64,000 bases of DNA from Hydrogenivirga caldilitoris (GTDB lineage: Bacteria > Aquificota > Aquificia > Aquificales > Aquificaceae), in NCBI RefSeq assembly GCF_003664005.1, contig NZ_RCCJ01000001.1:248001-312000 (forward strand), given 5' to 3'. The position numbers and the translations under genes are program-made. The notes beneath the pieces were generated by a model. The model was given only the letters and a program-made list of their open reading frames with translations, did not search any database and was not told the origin of the DNA. Below, piece by piece: positions 1 to 8,809 of this stretch. Position 1 is the stretch's first letter; each line of letters opens with the position of its first letter.

Positions 1-2
1 GG

Positions 3-443
3 ATAAACGTAGCCGGGTTGATAATGAGGGAGATTCTTAAGGAAGCTAAAACCGCTCCCTCAGACAGGCTTATCGTCCTGGAGGAAGCTCACAACTTCGC
101 ACCGGAGAGGGGGACTGCGGAAGTTCAGGCAGGAAGAGAGAACTTAGCGTATTTGAGTGCCCGCAGGATAGCTATGGAGGGTCGCAAGCTGAGGCTTGGT
201 CTGGTAGCGATAACCCAAAGGCCGGCTAACATAAGCAAGTTCATACTTTCCCAGCTGAACACCCAGGTAATATTCAAACTCATAACAAAAAATGACCTTG
301 AGGCAGTTGCCCCCTTCTTTGAGAGCTCCAAAGATGACGTGTTTAACCTGCTTCCGTTTTTAAAGCCCGGAACAGCTTATATAAGCGGACTTGCCGTACC
401 TTTTAGCTTCCTCTTCCAGATGGAGGAGATTCCTTACTGGTGA
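3..443 (+). CDS. HerA-family ATPase/helicase, C-terminal part
   Basis: The reading frame is open from the first base, so this is the 3' end of a gene that starts outside the window. The visible 147 residues carry a Walker B-like LIVLEEAHNF motif, the AITQRPANI segment and a C-terminal PGTAYISG region, as in the HerA/DUF87 hexameric DNA-pumping ATPases. Family members work with NurA nuclease in DNA end processing or act as generic DNA translocases; no nurA is visible. The stop codon overlaps a possible GTG start of the following frame, but the downstream gene more likely starts at 491. Confidence 0.8.
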   Translation: MNVAGLIMREILKEAKTAPSDRLIVLEEAHNFAPERGTAEVQAGRENLAYLSARRIAMEGRKLRLGLVAITQRPANISKFILSQLNTQVIFKLITKNDLEAVAPFFESSKDDVFNLLPFLKPGTAYISGLAVPFSFLFQMEEIPYW

Positions 444-490
444 TACACTCGGTCGGCGAGGATTTAACAAAAGGGTTATCATATAAAGCC

Positions 491-1798
491 GTGAAGGTTA
501 GTGTCGGTATAGTCGGTTGCGGTGTGGTCGGGACTGGAACCGTAAAACTTCTCCTGACTAACAGGGAAATCCTCAGGAAGAAAACAGGTATAGATTTCCA
601 GCTTACGAAAGTGGCAGACCTTAACTGGGAAAGGAAGAGAGAGTTTGAAGTTCCAGAGGAGCTGAGAACGACCGATTATAGGGAGGTCATTGAATCCTGC
701 GATATAGTCGTTGAACTTGTTGGAGGAAAAGAGTTTGCCAAGAAATTGATGCTTGAAGCCCTTGAAAGTGGCAGACATGTTGTAACAGCCAATAAACACC
801 TCCTTGCCTTGGACGGAGAGGAAATTTTCCTAAAGGCTCAGGAGAAAGGGCTCAGGGTTGGTTTTGAAGCCTCCGTGGGAGGAGGTATACCTGTTATAAA
901 GGCTCTCAGGGAAGGTCTTGTGGGGAACAGGATAGAGACTATATACGGGATTCTAAACGGGACAACCAACTATATACTTACCAGGATGTTTGAAGAGAAC
1001 CTTGACTTTGAAAGTGCCCTTAGAGAGGCTTCAGAGAAGGGCTACGCCGAGGCTGACCCCTCGCTGGATATAGACGGATGGGATGCAGCCCATAAGATAA
1101 ACATACTTGCTTCCCTCGCCTTCGGTAGGTACTTTCCCTTTGAAGAGGTACACGTTGAGGGTATCCGCAACATACAGAAACTGGATGTTGAGCTTGGTAA
1201 GGAGCTTGGGTATACCCTGAAACTCCTTGCTATAGCCAAAAGGTTTGATGGGGAAGCTGAGGTAAGGGTACACCCAACCTTTATACACTCAGAGGAGGCT
1301 CTTGCAAAGGTCTCAGGCGTTTATAACGCTGTGATGATAGAGGGAGATTTCGTCGGAAAGACGATGTTCTATGGACAGGGAGCAGGTTCTTTGCCTACAG
1401 CCTCAGCTGTTGTCTCAGATATAGTGGATGCAGGTATAGCTATAGTATCTGGTAATGGAGGGGAGGTAACGCCTGTTGACTGGGAAAGTGAGCCTGTTAA
1501 GGTGAGGAGAAACTTCTTCAGCAGGTATTATCTGAGGTTTGATGTCCCAGATAAGCCTGGCGTTCTCGCTGCTATCTCAAGGGTCCTTGCAGACTTCAAC
1601 ATAAGTATAGCGGCTGTTCTTCAAAAAGAGATGGTTTGCCAGCTGGCAGGAAAAAGAGGAGAGCCGGTCGTCCCCCTTGTCATACTCACCCACAAAGCCT
1701 ACGAGCAGGACGTTCAGAGTGCTCTCAAGGAGATAAGAGAGCTTCCCGTAGTTGTTGGTGAACCCGTTCTTATAAGGGTGGAAGAAGAGGCAGAGTGA
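491..1798 (+). CDS. hom: Homoserine dehydrogenase
   Basis: NAD(P)-dependent oxidoreductase that reduces aspartate semialdehyde to homoserine in threonine, methionine and isoleucine synthesis. The 435-residue protein has an N-terminal GxGxxG nucleotide fold (G9, G11, G14), the VTANKHLLA and ILNGTTNYIL catalytic-domain motifs, and a C-terminal ACT domain (YLRFDVPDKPGVLAAIS, roughly residues 345-430) expected to bind threonine for feedback control. I chose the GTG at 491 because the Rossmann strand begins right after it; the frame extends to 440, but that extension matches nothing in the family. It lies downstream of the HerA-like gene and 19 bases before rpe. Confidence 0.95.
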   Translation: MKVSVGIVGCGVVGTGTVKLLLTNREILRKKTGIDFQLTKVADLNWERKREFEVPEELRTTDYREVIESCDIVVELVGGKEFAKKLMLEALESGRHVVTANKHLLALDGEEIFLKAQEKGLRVGFEASVGGGIPVIKALREGLVGNRIETIYGILNGTTNYILTRMFEENLDFESALREASEKGYAEADPSLDIDGWDAAHKINILASLAFGRYFPFEEVHVEGIRNIQKLDVELGKELGYTLKLLAIAKRFDGEAEVRVHPTFIHSEEALAKVSGVYNAVMIEGDFVGKTMFYGQGAGSLPTASAVVSDIVDAGIAIVSGNGGEVTPVDWESEPVKVRRNFFSRYYLRFDVPDKPGVLAAISRVLADFNISIAAVLQKEMVCQLAGKRGEPVVPLVILTHKAYEQDVQSALKEIRELPVVVGEPVLIRVEEEAE

Positions 1799-1817
1799 AA
1801 TAAAATTGTTATCTGTT

Positions 1818-2489
1818 ATGGTAAAACTTCTTGCACCTTCAATACTCGCCGGAGACTGGTGGAACATAGGAGAGCAGATAGAAGCCTGCATAAGGGGAGG
1901 AGCAGATCTGATCCACTTTGACGTTATGGACGGGCACTTCGTTCCCAACATAACGGTGGGTCCAGAGATACTTTCCCACATAAGAAAGAGGGTAAGCCTC
2001 CCGATAGATGCCCACCTCATGATAGAAAACCCAGACAGGTACATACCAGAATTTGTAAAGGCTGGGGCTGATTGGGTAAGCGTTCACATAGAGAACGTCC
2101 CCCACATACATAGAACCCTCTCCTTTATAAGAGAGCTGGGGGCTAAGGCAGGGGTGGTGATAAATCCCGGAACATCCCTTTCAGCTATTGAGGAAGCCCT
2201 TCACTACGCTGACTACGTACTCCTGATGTCTGTGAACCCCGGCTTCAGCGGTCAGAGATTTATAGAGCGTTCCTTGGAAAGGCTTGTACTTCTTAGGGAT
2301 ATGAGAGATAGACTTAACTCCGATTGTCTTATAGAGATAGATGGGGGAATAAAGGAAGAAAACATAGCAAGCGTTGTAAGAGCTGGAGCTGACGTTGTGG
2401 TTGTGGGTTCCGGCATATTCGCTTCGGAAGACCCGGAAGGTCAAACAAGGAAATTAAAGGAGCTTATCTTCTCCGCAACGGCAGTTTGA
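1818..2489 (+). CDS. rpe: Ribulose-phosphate 3-epimerase
   Basis: Interconverts ribulose 5-phosphate and xylulose 5-phosphate in the pentose phosphate pathway. The 223-residue TIM barrel shows the family motifs APSILAGDW, HFDVMDGHFVPN (metal and catalytic residues), MSVNPGFSGQ (phosphate-binding loop) and EIDGGI. The ATG at 1818 places APSIL at the usual distance from the N-terminus; an in-frame TTG at 1806 is less likely. The last 26 bases overlap the 3' end of the convergent lptD gene, so the two stop codons lie inside each other's coding sequence. Confidence 0.95.
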   Translation: MVKLLAPSILAGDWWNIGEQIEACIRGGADLIHFDVMDGHFVPNITVGPEILSHIRKRVSLPIDAHLMIENPDRYIPEFVKAGADWVSVHIENVPHIHRTLSFIRELGAKAGVVINPGTSLSAIEEALHYADYVLLMSVNPGFSGQRFIERSLERLVLLRDMRDRLNSDCLIEIDGGIKEENIASVVRAGADVVVVGSGIFASEDPEGQTRKLKELIFSATAV

Positions 2490-4461
2490 TGTCCTTCATG
2501 TTGAATAGGGTAAACACCAGGAACACCTCCCGTAAGTATCCTTTTTCACTTCCAAAGAAGCTCCTCCTGTAGTCGGCTTTCAACACCCAGCATGCCCCCT
2601 TTAATCCCAGGTACAGATTTCTGAACAGCTCCTGCTTAGTTATGTTGTCTTTCGTTATTGAGCCGCCGAATATAAATCTCCCTAAGTTCACTTCACCTTT
2701 CAGGGTGTATTGGTCTGTGAGTTTCTCCGCTTTGCTATCCTGGGACATAACGTAGCTTGCACTTAGGCTTGTGTTTAAAACCTTGATGCTGGCAGAACTC
2801 ACGCTGCTCGCAAAGATGCCGAGGTTTGCATCATAGGTTGTGTCTTCGGATAGAGTTAACCAGGTAGTGGGGTAAAGGGAGAGTATCAATCTGAAGGGTA
2901 GCAGGCTCTTTTCCACAAGCTTGCTGTCGGTTGGGAATCTGTAAGACCTCAGGAAGTTGTACCCGCCCTCCAGGAAAAGGCTTGAAAGAGTTCTACCCCC
3001 GTAACTCAGGCTTGAGCTATATCTGAGCTTGAGGTTGTTCTCTTTGGTAACCTGGTCAAAACCGTCAAGCTGGGGGTTATTGAAGTTCTCTGGAGAAAGG
3101 GAGTAAACAAACTCAATGCTATTGGAGAGGGACATATCCTTCCAGGAAAAGCTTTTGAAAAAGGGTAACCTGTTTTCAAACTGAAAGGAGCTTACTCTCT
3201 CGTCAGAGAACTCGTTGCTTCCTTCGGTGAAGTAAAAATTATTAACGAATTTAACACTCATATAGTTATTTAGATTGAAGAGTTTTACAGGAAGCTCCGC
3301 TTGAGGGATGAATATCAGCCTTTTCGTTCTGAGCCCTTCCTCTCTGTGAAAATTTGTGAAGGTACTGGTTAAGCTCAAGAACACGGGACCGAACTGTTTT
3401 GGTCTTGAGTAAAAACCGAACTCAGGCAAAAGGTTTAAGGTTGCCCTGTTGTCATCTGAGGTCAGATCATAGTAGTTTCTAAGGTTGAATGAGAGGAGAT
3501 AGTCTTTTTCAAGCCTGCTGTAGGTTATGTAGGAGAGTGTGTACGGCAAGGTTCTGCTCTCATGAGCGAAGTAAACGTCCTCAAAGAAGTAAGGGTCTGA
3601 GGGTATATCAAGTCCAAACTTCCACCCTCTGAACCCAGTATCAAACTCAAGCCTGAACCTGTTTTCCCTGAAGGTTTTAAGGTTCCTGCCCTCCCACCAT
3701 TCAGCGGGAGGTGCCGGTTCTTTGTAATAAGAAAGCCTGAAGTACAGCCTGTCCTTAACGGTGAAAGCCTGTCTGTACTCAAGGGATAAGCCTTTTGCCT
3801 GTTTGTCCCTGTAGTCTAAAGTCAAAGTTGCGTCCTTGTCTTCAGATATAGCCCAGTAAAAGGGCTGGATGTATACGAAGTTATTGTATGTATTACTGCC
3901 CAGCATAGGAGGTAAAAGACCGGACCTTCTCTCCCCCACGGGGAAAACGATCACAGGACTGTAGAGAATTGGTAAATTGAAGAACTTGAGGGAGTTGCTG
4001 AAGGAGAAGACATAGCTGTTAGTGACCTTTGCCTTCCAGAAGCAAACCTTCAGCTCCTTTTCATCAGGTGGACAGGTTGTCACCTCACCTTCATGGATCT
4101 CGTACATGTCCTCGGATATCTTGTCTACCCTCTTTGCATTAAAGTAGAACTTGTTAAATTTCCCCTCCGCATCCAGGAAATATCCCACCTCCTTTTCAAG
4201 GTCTATGTAGGCTTCTTTTCCGAGGACTTCAAGGGTTCCGTCTTTTCTCCTTATGTGGACATTGCCGTAAGCATAAACCTCCTTGCTCTTCGGGTTGTAC
4301 TTTACTCTTTCAGCCTTTATCGTGTATTCCCTGTACTCGGCTTCAACGCTACCTTCCGCTATCAGGTTTCCCTCTGTATCGGTGAAGAGTTTCTCGGATA
4401 AAATCTCAACGCCCAGAGATACAGAAACAAGCGTTAGCAGAAGAGCCAGCCATTTAATCAC
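2464..4461 (-). CDS. lptD: LPS-assembly protein LptD (OstA)
   Basis: Outer-membrane beta-barrel that inserts lipopolysaccharide into the outer leaflet. The 665-residue protein begins with a short signal peptide (about residues 1-17), followed by an OstA/LptA-like jellyroll domain (about 25-130, with the EAEYREYTIKAERVKYN segment typical of the family) and a long region of alternating aromatic/hydrophobic strands making the barrel. It ends in a basic LPLRRR tail after the last strand. The start is a GTG that overlaps the TGA stop of the upstream HAD gene (GTGA), so the two are translationally linked. It is the last gene of the moxR-HAD-lptD group. No lptE is seen nearby. Confidence 0.88.
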   Translation of the reverse strand: MIKWLALLLTLVSVSLGVEILSEKLFTDTEGNLIAEGSVEAEYREYTIKAERVKYNPKSKEVYAYGNVHIRRKDGTLEVLGKEAYIDLEKEVGYFLDAEGKFNKFYFNAKRVDKISEDMYEIHEGEVTTCPPDEKELKVCFWKAKVTNSYVFSFSNSLKFFNLPILYSPVIVFPVGERRSGLLPPMLGSNTYNNFVYIQPFYWAISEDKDATLTLDYRDKQAKGLSLEYRQAFTVKDRLYFRLSYYKEPAPPAEWWEGRNLKTFRENRFRLEFDTGFRGWKFGLDIPSDPYFFEDVYFAHESRTLPYTLSYITYSRLEKDYLLSFNLRNYYDLTSDDNRATLNLLPEFGFYSRPKQFGPVFLSLTSTFTNFHREEGLRTKRLIFIPQAELPVKLFNLNNYMSVKFVNNFYFTEGSNEFSDERVSSFQFENRLPFFKSFSWKDMSLSNSIEFVYSLSPENFNNPQLDGFDQVTKENNLKLRYSSSLSYGGRTLSSLFLEGGYNFLRSYRFPTDSKLVEKSLLPFRLILSLYPTTWLTLSEDTTYDANLGIFASSVSSASIKVLNTSLSASYVMSQDSKAEKLTDQYTLKGEVNLGRFIFGGSITKDNITKQELFRNLYLGLKGACWVLKADYRRSFFGSEKGYLREVFLVFTLFNMKDIKLPLRRR

Positions 4462-5237
4462 TCAAATATTTTATTCTCAAGCTCTCGGAGACTGTGGAAT
4501 ATGTAGTCTGGTTTAAAGTTTGCCCTCTCCAGCTCCTCTTCTTTATATTTTCCTGTTGTCATAAAGACAGTTTTTATACCGAGTTCTTTCGCCCCAATAA
4601 GGTCTGTGTATATATCGTCACTTACAAGGTATACCTCTTCCCTGGGGAGTCCTTTTAGAGCAAGCTCTATAAAATCTCTGGAAGGCTTGCCCAGATTTGG
4701 AAGCTCCTCCTTGTACTGGGTTGCGTAGGCGAGCATCTGTGCCACAGAGCCCGCTCCAGGGAAGTACAGCCCGTCCGAATCTTTCACTATCCGTGACAGA
4801 TTCACGGGTATTATCTTTGCCTTCTTCAGGAACACCGCTGATGTGGCAATCTTTAACTTCAAGAAATCTATCTCCTTATCCTGCCCAACGACTACAGCAT
4901 CAACCTCGTAGCTCTCTCTCACGTTGAATCCTTCATCCTTTAAAAAGCTTGCCAGCAGGCGAGTTCCTATAACGAATACCGAACTTATGCCTTTACTCCT
5001 AAGATACTCTGGCAATATTCCTACAGGGGAAACAAAATCTTCAAGGTTTAGAGGGAGACCCTTAACTCTCAGTTTGTGGACTATAAGATTCGGGGAACGG
5101 GTAGAGTTGTTGGATACTACTCTAAATGGAATTCCTTTATTTTTGAGATTTCTTATGAACTCTGGAGCATACTCAAAGGGGTTAAATTCTTTGTCCCTGG
5201 TGAGAACTCCATCCATGTCTATGAGAAGCGTAATCAT
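4458..5237 (-). CDS. HAD-superfamily phosphatase, NagD-like (HAD-IIA)
   Basis: Predicted Mg-dependent phosphatase of 259 residues. Motif I is LIDMDGVLTRD (nucleophile D7 and acid/base D9), motif II VVSNNSTRS, motif III the Lys of NLGKPSRD, and motif IV LVSDDIYTDLIGA. The large cap between motifs II and III places it in subclass IIA with NagD, 4-nitrophenylphosphatases and sugar-phosphate phosphatases. The substrate cannot be told from sequence. It starts 6 bases after the moxR stop and overlaps lptD by 4 bases, so all three are probably one transcript, although no functional link is obvious. Confidence 0.85.
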   Translation of the reverse strand: MITLLIDMDGVLTRDKEFNPFEYAPEFIRNLKNKGIPFRVVSNNSTRSPNLIVHKLRVKGLPLNLEDFVSPVGILPEYLRSKGISSVFVIGTRLLASFLKDEGFNVRESYEVDAVVVGQDKEIDFLKLKIATSAVFLKKAKIIPVNLSRIVKDSDGLYFPGAGSVAQMLAYATQYKEELPNLGKPSRDFIELALKGLPREEVYLVSDDIYTDLIGAKELGIKTVFMTTGKYKEEELERANFKPDYIFHSLRELENKIFE

Positions 5238-5243
5238 GATTAA

Positions 5244-6149
5244 CTACCTCGGAACTTCTATCCTCTGAAGTATACTTTTTATGGCTTCCTCCTTGTCTAC
5301 CCCTTCTCTTACGATTATCCTGTGGGAGAGAACCGGAACTGCCATTTCAAGGACATCCTCTGGAACCACAAAATCCCTTTCTTTGGAGTATGCCAGAGCA
5401 CGGGCGCACTGGACCAGGTGTATTGCTCCCCGCGTGGATATGCCGAGAATTATGTTCGGATCTGAGCGGGTTTGAGAGACCAAGTCAACGACCATTTCTG
5501 CTATCTCCGAGGATACATAAACCTTTTTAACCTCTTGTGTAGCATTCAGAATCTCCTGAGCGTTGGCTACCTCCCTTATTAGATTCACCCTTTCAAGGGG
5601 GTTTGTACCCATTACTATCTCTTTCTCAGTTTCACGGTCTGGATAGCCCAGAGAGAGCTTAACCATAAACCTGTCCATTTGGGATTCAGGCAGTGGGTAA
5701 GTACCGTAGTGCTCCAATGGGTTTTGGGTAGCTATCACGAAGAAGGGTTCAGGTAAAGGATAGGTTTTACCGTCAACAGTAACCTGCCTCTCAGCCATAG
5801 CCTCAAGCAGAGCGCTCTGGGTTTTAGGTGTAGCTCTGTTTATTTCATCAGCGAGGACTATGTTGTTAAATATCGGACCGGGTTTGAATACGAACTCCCT
5901 TTTAGACTGGTCAAAAACCGAGCTCCCGGTTATATCCGAGGGCAGGAGGTCACTTGTGAATTGAATTCTGGAAAAGGATAAGCTCATGGACCTTGATAGG
6001 GCAAGAGCAAGGGTGGTTTTTCCAACACCAGGTATGTCTTCAATCAGTAGATGTCCTCCGGCAAGGAGACAGACAACAGCTCTCCTTATCTCCTCTTCCT
6101 TCCCCCTTACTACCTTCGCTATCTCCTCAACCACAGCGTTTATATTCAT
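5244..6149 (-). CDS. MoxR-family AAA+ ATPase
   Basis: Chaperone-like AAA+ ATPase of 301 residues. Walker A is IPGVGKTTLA (K44) and Walker B VLADEINRATPKTQ (D101, E102); the sensor region ATQNPLEHYGTYPLPESQMDRF is diagnostic of the MoxR group. MoxR proteins usually assist metal-cofactor insertion or assembly of a partner complex together with DUF58/VWA proteins. Here no DUF58 or VWA gene is adjacent, so the partner is unknown. The start codon is only 28 bases from the divergent AEC transporter start, so the two promoters must overlap each other or the coding sequences. Confidence 0.9.
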   Translation of the reverse strand: MNINAVVEEIAKVVRGKEEEIRRAVVCLLAGGHLLIEDIPGVGKTTLALALSRSMSLSFSRIQFTSDLLPSDITGSSVFDQSKREFVFKPGPIFNNIVLADEINRATPKTQSALLEAMAERQVTVDGKTYPLPEPFFVIATQNPLEHYGTYPLPESQMDRFMVKLSLGYPDRETEKEIVMGTNPLERVNLIREVANAQEILNATQEVKKVYVSSEIAEMVVDLVSQTRSDPNIILGISTRGAIHLVQCARALAYSKERDFVVPEDVLEMAVPVLSHRIIVREGVDKEEAIKSILQRIEVPR

Positions 6150-6162
6150 TTCAAGTTAATGA

Positions 6163-6168
6163 TATACT
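6163..6168 (+). promoter_or_regulatory. -10 hexamer for the AEC transporter gene
   Basis: TATACT ends 9 bases before the ATG at 6178, with no Shine-Dalgarno sequence between. A start of transcription 6-7 bases downstream would leave a leader of only a few bases, so the mRNA would be leaderless. Confidence 0.4.
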
Positions 6169-6177
6169 AAAAAGTTC

Positions 6178-7050
6178 ATGTACGAAAGGGTCCTTTTCGT
6201 AGCCCTGATATTTCTGATCGCCTATGTCCTTAAGTTATCAAAGGTTTTCAAAGAGGAAGACTCAAAACCTTTTATAAATTACGTGATTTACTTTTCGCTC
6301 CCTTCCCTTGTCCTTTCAAAGATAAGGGATATTGAATTTACGGGGGAGGTATTGGGCGTTGTAGTTTACGCCTGGCTCATTATAGTAGCTTCCGTGGTTC
6401 TATCCTTCCTGGTGGGGAAGTTCCTCCGCATGGAGGAGAAAACCTTAAAGACTTTCGTTCTGGTTTCCTCCTTCGGGAATACAGCCTTTTTAGGCTATCC
6501 CTTTGCCTTTGCCCTTTTTGGAGACGAGGGTTTGAGGTTTGCAGTTCTCTACGACCAGCTTGGTTCTTTCCTTTTGGTGGTTTCACTTGGCTTCTTGGTT
6601 GCAACCGGAAAGTTTTCCTTTAAAGAGGTTTTACTCTTCCCACCTTTTTTAGCCCTTTTTATTGCCTTACTGACGAGAGGTTTTGAATTGCCACCTGCCT
6701 TTAATCTTTTCCTTGAGGTTTCGGGTAAATCTTTAATTCCGGTCGTTTTATTTGCCATAGGCTTGAGGTTTTCTCCCTCACACCTCTTTGATTCTCTCAG
6801 GTATGCAACCCTATCTATACTTGTGAAGATGGTTGTGGTCCCTTTAGTAGTGTTAGCTCTATTTAAGACCCTCGGGCTTACAGCCTTGAGTCACAGGGTT
6901 GTATTACTTGAGAGTGCTATGCCCCCTATGGTAATGGCAGGTGTACTTGCCATAAAGTACGGGCTTAACGAGAAGCTTGCTGTGTCGGTGATATCCCTTG
7001 GAATACTGCTGAGTTTCATAACGGTCCCTTTCCTCATTAGCTTCCTTTAA
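6178..7050 (+). CDS. AEC-family transporter (auxin efflux carrier-like permease)
   Basis: Integral membrane protein of 290 residues with about ten hydrophobic segments arranged as two five-helix halves. It resembles the auxin efflux carrier/malonate permease family, including the conserved FGNTAFLGYP stretch in the first half and LESAMPPMVMAGVLA in the second. Family members export small organic acids or amino-acid derivatives; the substrate is unknown here. It is monocistronic, divergent from moxR and convergent with the DNA ligase gene, with which it shares a TTAA double stop (4-base overlap). Confidence 0.8.
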   Translation: MYERVLFVALIFLIAYVLKLSKVFKEEDSKPFINYVIYFSLPSLVLSKIRDIEFTGEVLGVVVYAWLIIVASVVLSFLVGKFLRMEEKTLKTFVLVSSFGNTAFLGYPFAFALFGDEGLRFAVLYDQLGSFLLVVSLGFLVATGKFSFKEVLLFPPFLALFIALLTRGFELPPAFNLFLEVSGKSLIPVVLFAIGLRFSPSHLFDSLRYATLSILVKMVVVPLVVLALFKTLGLTALSHRVVLLESAMPPMVMAGVLAIKYGLNEKLAVSVISLGILLSFITVPFLISFL

Positions 7051-8735
7051 CCAGCCTTGTATTGCTTTTGTTGTAGATACATCTCTATTATCTCCTGTTC
7101 GGTCGTGGCGTCCTCAGGTCTCTTATCAAACCTGTACTTTCCTGTAAACCTTGGAAACCTGAGTCCGAGTCCCCTGCTGGGCTTGACCTTATCCCACGCG
7201 CAGGTGTGAACAGGGCTCAGTGTAAGCTCTGCACCTGTTATCTCAAGAACTAAAAAGGGTTCAAACCACATGTCTGCCGAGAGTATGGAGTTTACCCTTG
7301 GGTGTCTGTGCTCTATCCCGTGCTCCTTCAAAATCCCGTCAAGCTTTTTAAAATCGTCTTCCGTAAAGCCTGTCCCAACTTTACAGACAGTTTTAAACTG
7401 GTCTGTCTCAGAATCGTAACAAGCCATCAGCAGGGAGCCGAAGTATCCTGCCCTCTGCCCTTTGCCATAAAAAGCTCCGACCACAACAAGGTCCAGAGTG
7501 TCAGCGAGATGAGATTTGTAGTCCCTTTTGTACTTTATCCAAAGGAAGCCCCTTTTGCCTGCTTCATATATAGACTCCTTTGCCAGAGACTTACAGACTA
7601 TACCTTCACATCCCTCCTCTATAGCCTCGTGGAAGAAAGACTCCAGTTCCTCAACGCTGCTTACAACCTTTCTGGTTGCAAGGTTAACTCTATCTGTTGT
7701 TTTTACAACCTTCTCTAAAGTTTTTCTCCGTTCTGGGTAGGGTTTAGTAGTCAGGTCTTCTCCGTCAAGATAGAGGATATCAAAGAGAAACCCAGCAACA
7801 GGATATTTAAGTATATGAAAACGGCTGACGTACTTTACTCTCCTGTTCATAAGAACCTGAAAAGGTTGTATTTGCCCACTTGAAGGTTCTATAACGACAC
7901 ATTCAAGCTCAACTATAAAGTCGTAGGGTATAGCTCCTTTCAGGAACTCTATAAGGTCTGGAAACTGGTGGGTTATGTTCTCAAGCCTCCTTGAATACAG
8001 CCAGAACTGGTCTCCTTTCCTGTGAGCCTGTATCCTCTCTCCATCGTACTTATATTCGGCTCCGCATCTCCCTCCAAGCTTCTTCAGTATCAGAGAGGGG
8101 ACAGACATCCTTTCGGCGAGCATAGGTCTAACGGGTCTACCTACCTCAATCTTTATAGTTTTTACCCCTTCAAGCCCTTTTTCTACAAGAATCCTCGCTA
8201 CATACCCAAGGTCTGAAGTAAGGTTGTAAGCCCTCTCTATATGAACCCTGTTTTCCTGATTCCCTGTAAAGGCAACCGCCAGGGCATCCATTATAGTGTT
8301 GTCACCTATTCCGAGTCTCAGTCTCTCAATCACCGTTCTGAGGAGATACTTAACCTCTATGGGTGAGGCTTTTGATAGTAGTTCTTTAAACAACTCTACT
8401 TTCTTCTTCAAAGCTCCATAGCCTGAAGTTTTTGCTATCTCACTGAGAGTTCTGTAGACCTCTTCAACACTGAGCTTATCCTTTGGTTTAAAACCTTTCT
8501 CTTCGTAAAGGGCTTTTCCCGCATCTCCAAGGTCTCCAAGCTCAATGGTTTTCTCCTCGGTGGTGTGTTCGTCTATTCCTAATACCTCTGCAAGGGCTCT
8601 CATTGCCAACTTCTCACCAAAGTTGTAATCAAGCCCTGTGTACTCAGGAGCAATCCGTCCAACTGAGAGGTAAACAACCTTGTCTATAAGCTCAGGCGGA
8701 GTTTTCTTGAAGAGTTCCACAAGAGATTCCGTCAT
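7047..8735 (-). CDS. lig: ATP-dependent DNA ligase (archaeal type)
   Basis: Seals DNA nicks using ATP. The 562-residue protein has the archaeal/eukaryal ligase I layout: N-terminal DNA-binding domain (about 1-200), adenylation domain with the KYDGER nucleotide-binding motif (catalytic K229), downstream motifs ELECVV, EGCEGIVCKS and WIKYKRDY, and a C-terminal OB fold. Most bacteria rely on NAD-dependent LigA; an archaeal-type ligase of this full length is typical of Aquificaceae and is often attributed to ancient exchange with archaea. A separate ligA would be expected elsewhere. The 74 bases upstream (8736-8809) contain no gene that I can recognise. Confidence 0.93.
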   Translation of the reverse strand: MTESLVELFKKTPPELIDKVVYLSVGRIAPEYTGLDYNFGEKLAMRALAEVLGIDEHTTEEKTIELGDLGDAGKALYEEKGFKPKDKLSVEEVYRTLSEIAKTSGYGALKKKVELFKELLSKASPIEVKYLLRTVIERLRLGIGDNTIMDALAVAFTGNQENRVHIERAYNLTSDLGYVARILVEKGLEGVKTIKIEVGRPVRPMLAERMSVPSLILKKLGGRCGAEYKYDGERIQAHRKGDQFWLYSRRLENITHQFPDLIEFLKGAIPYDFIVELECVVIEPSSGQIQPFQVLMNRRVKYVSRFHILKYPVAGFLFDILYLDGEDLTTKPYPERRKTLEKVVKTTDRVNLATRKVVSSVEELESFFHEAIEEGCEGIVCKSLAKESIYEAGKRGFLWIKYKRDYKSHLADTLDLVVVGAFYGKGQRAGYFGSLLMACYDSETDQFKTVCKVGTGFTEDDFKKLDGILKEHGIEHRHPRVNSILSADMWFEPFLVLEITGAELTLSPVHTCAWDKVKPSRGLGLRFPRFTGKYRFDKRPEDATTEQEIIEMYLQQKQYKAG

Positions 8736-8809
8736 TTGAACCCTGCTTGTAGTCTCCTCAATTTAGGCGTAGAAATTTGCGAGCTCTGAATACTTCATCT
8801 GGATAAAGT

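Noticed and set aside
8736-8809. Possible small gene between the DNA ligase and transglutaminase-like genes
   Set aside because: No frame with a start, ribosome site and plausible protein was found; it seems to be plain leader sequence.
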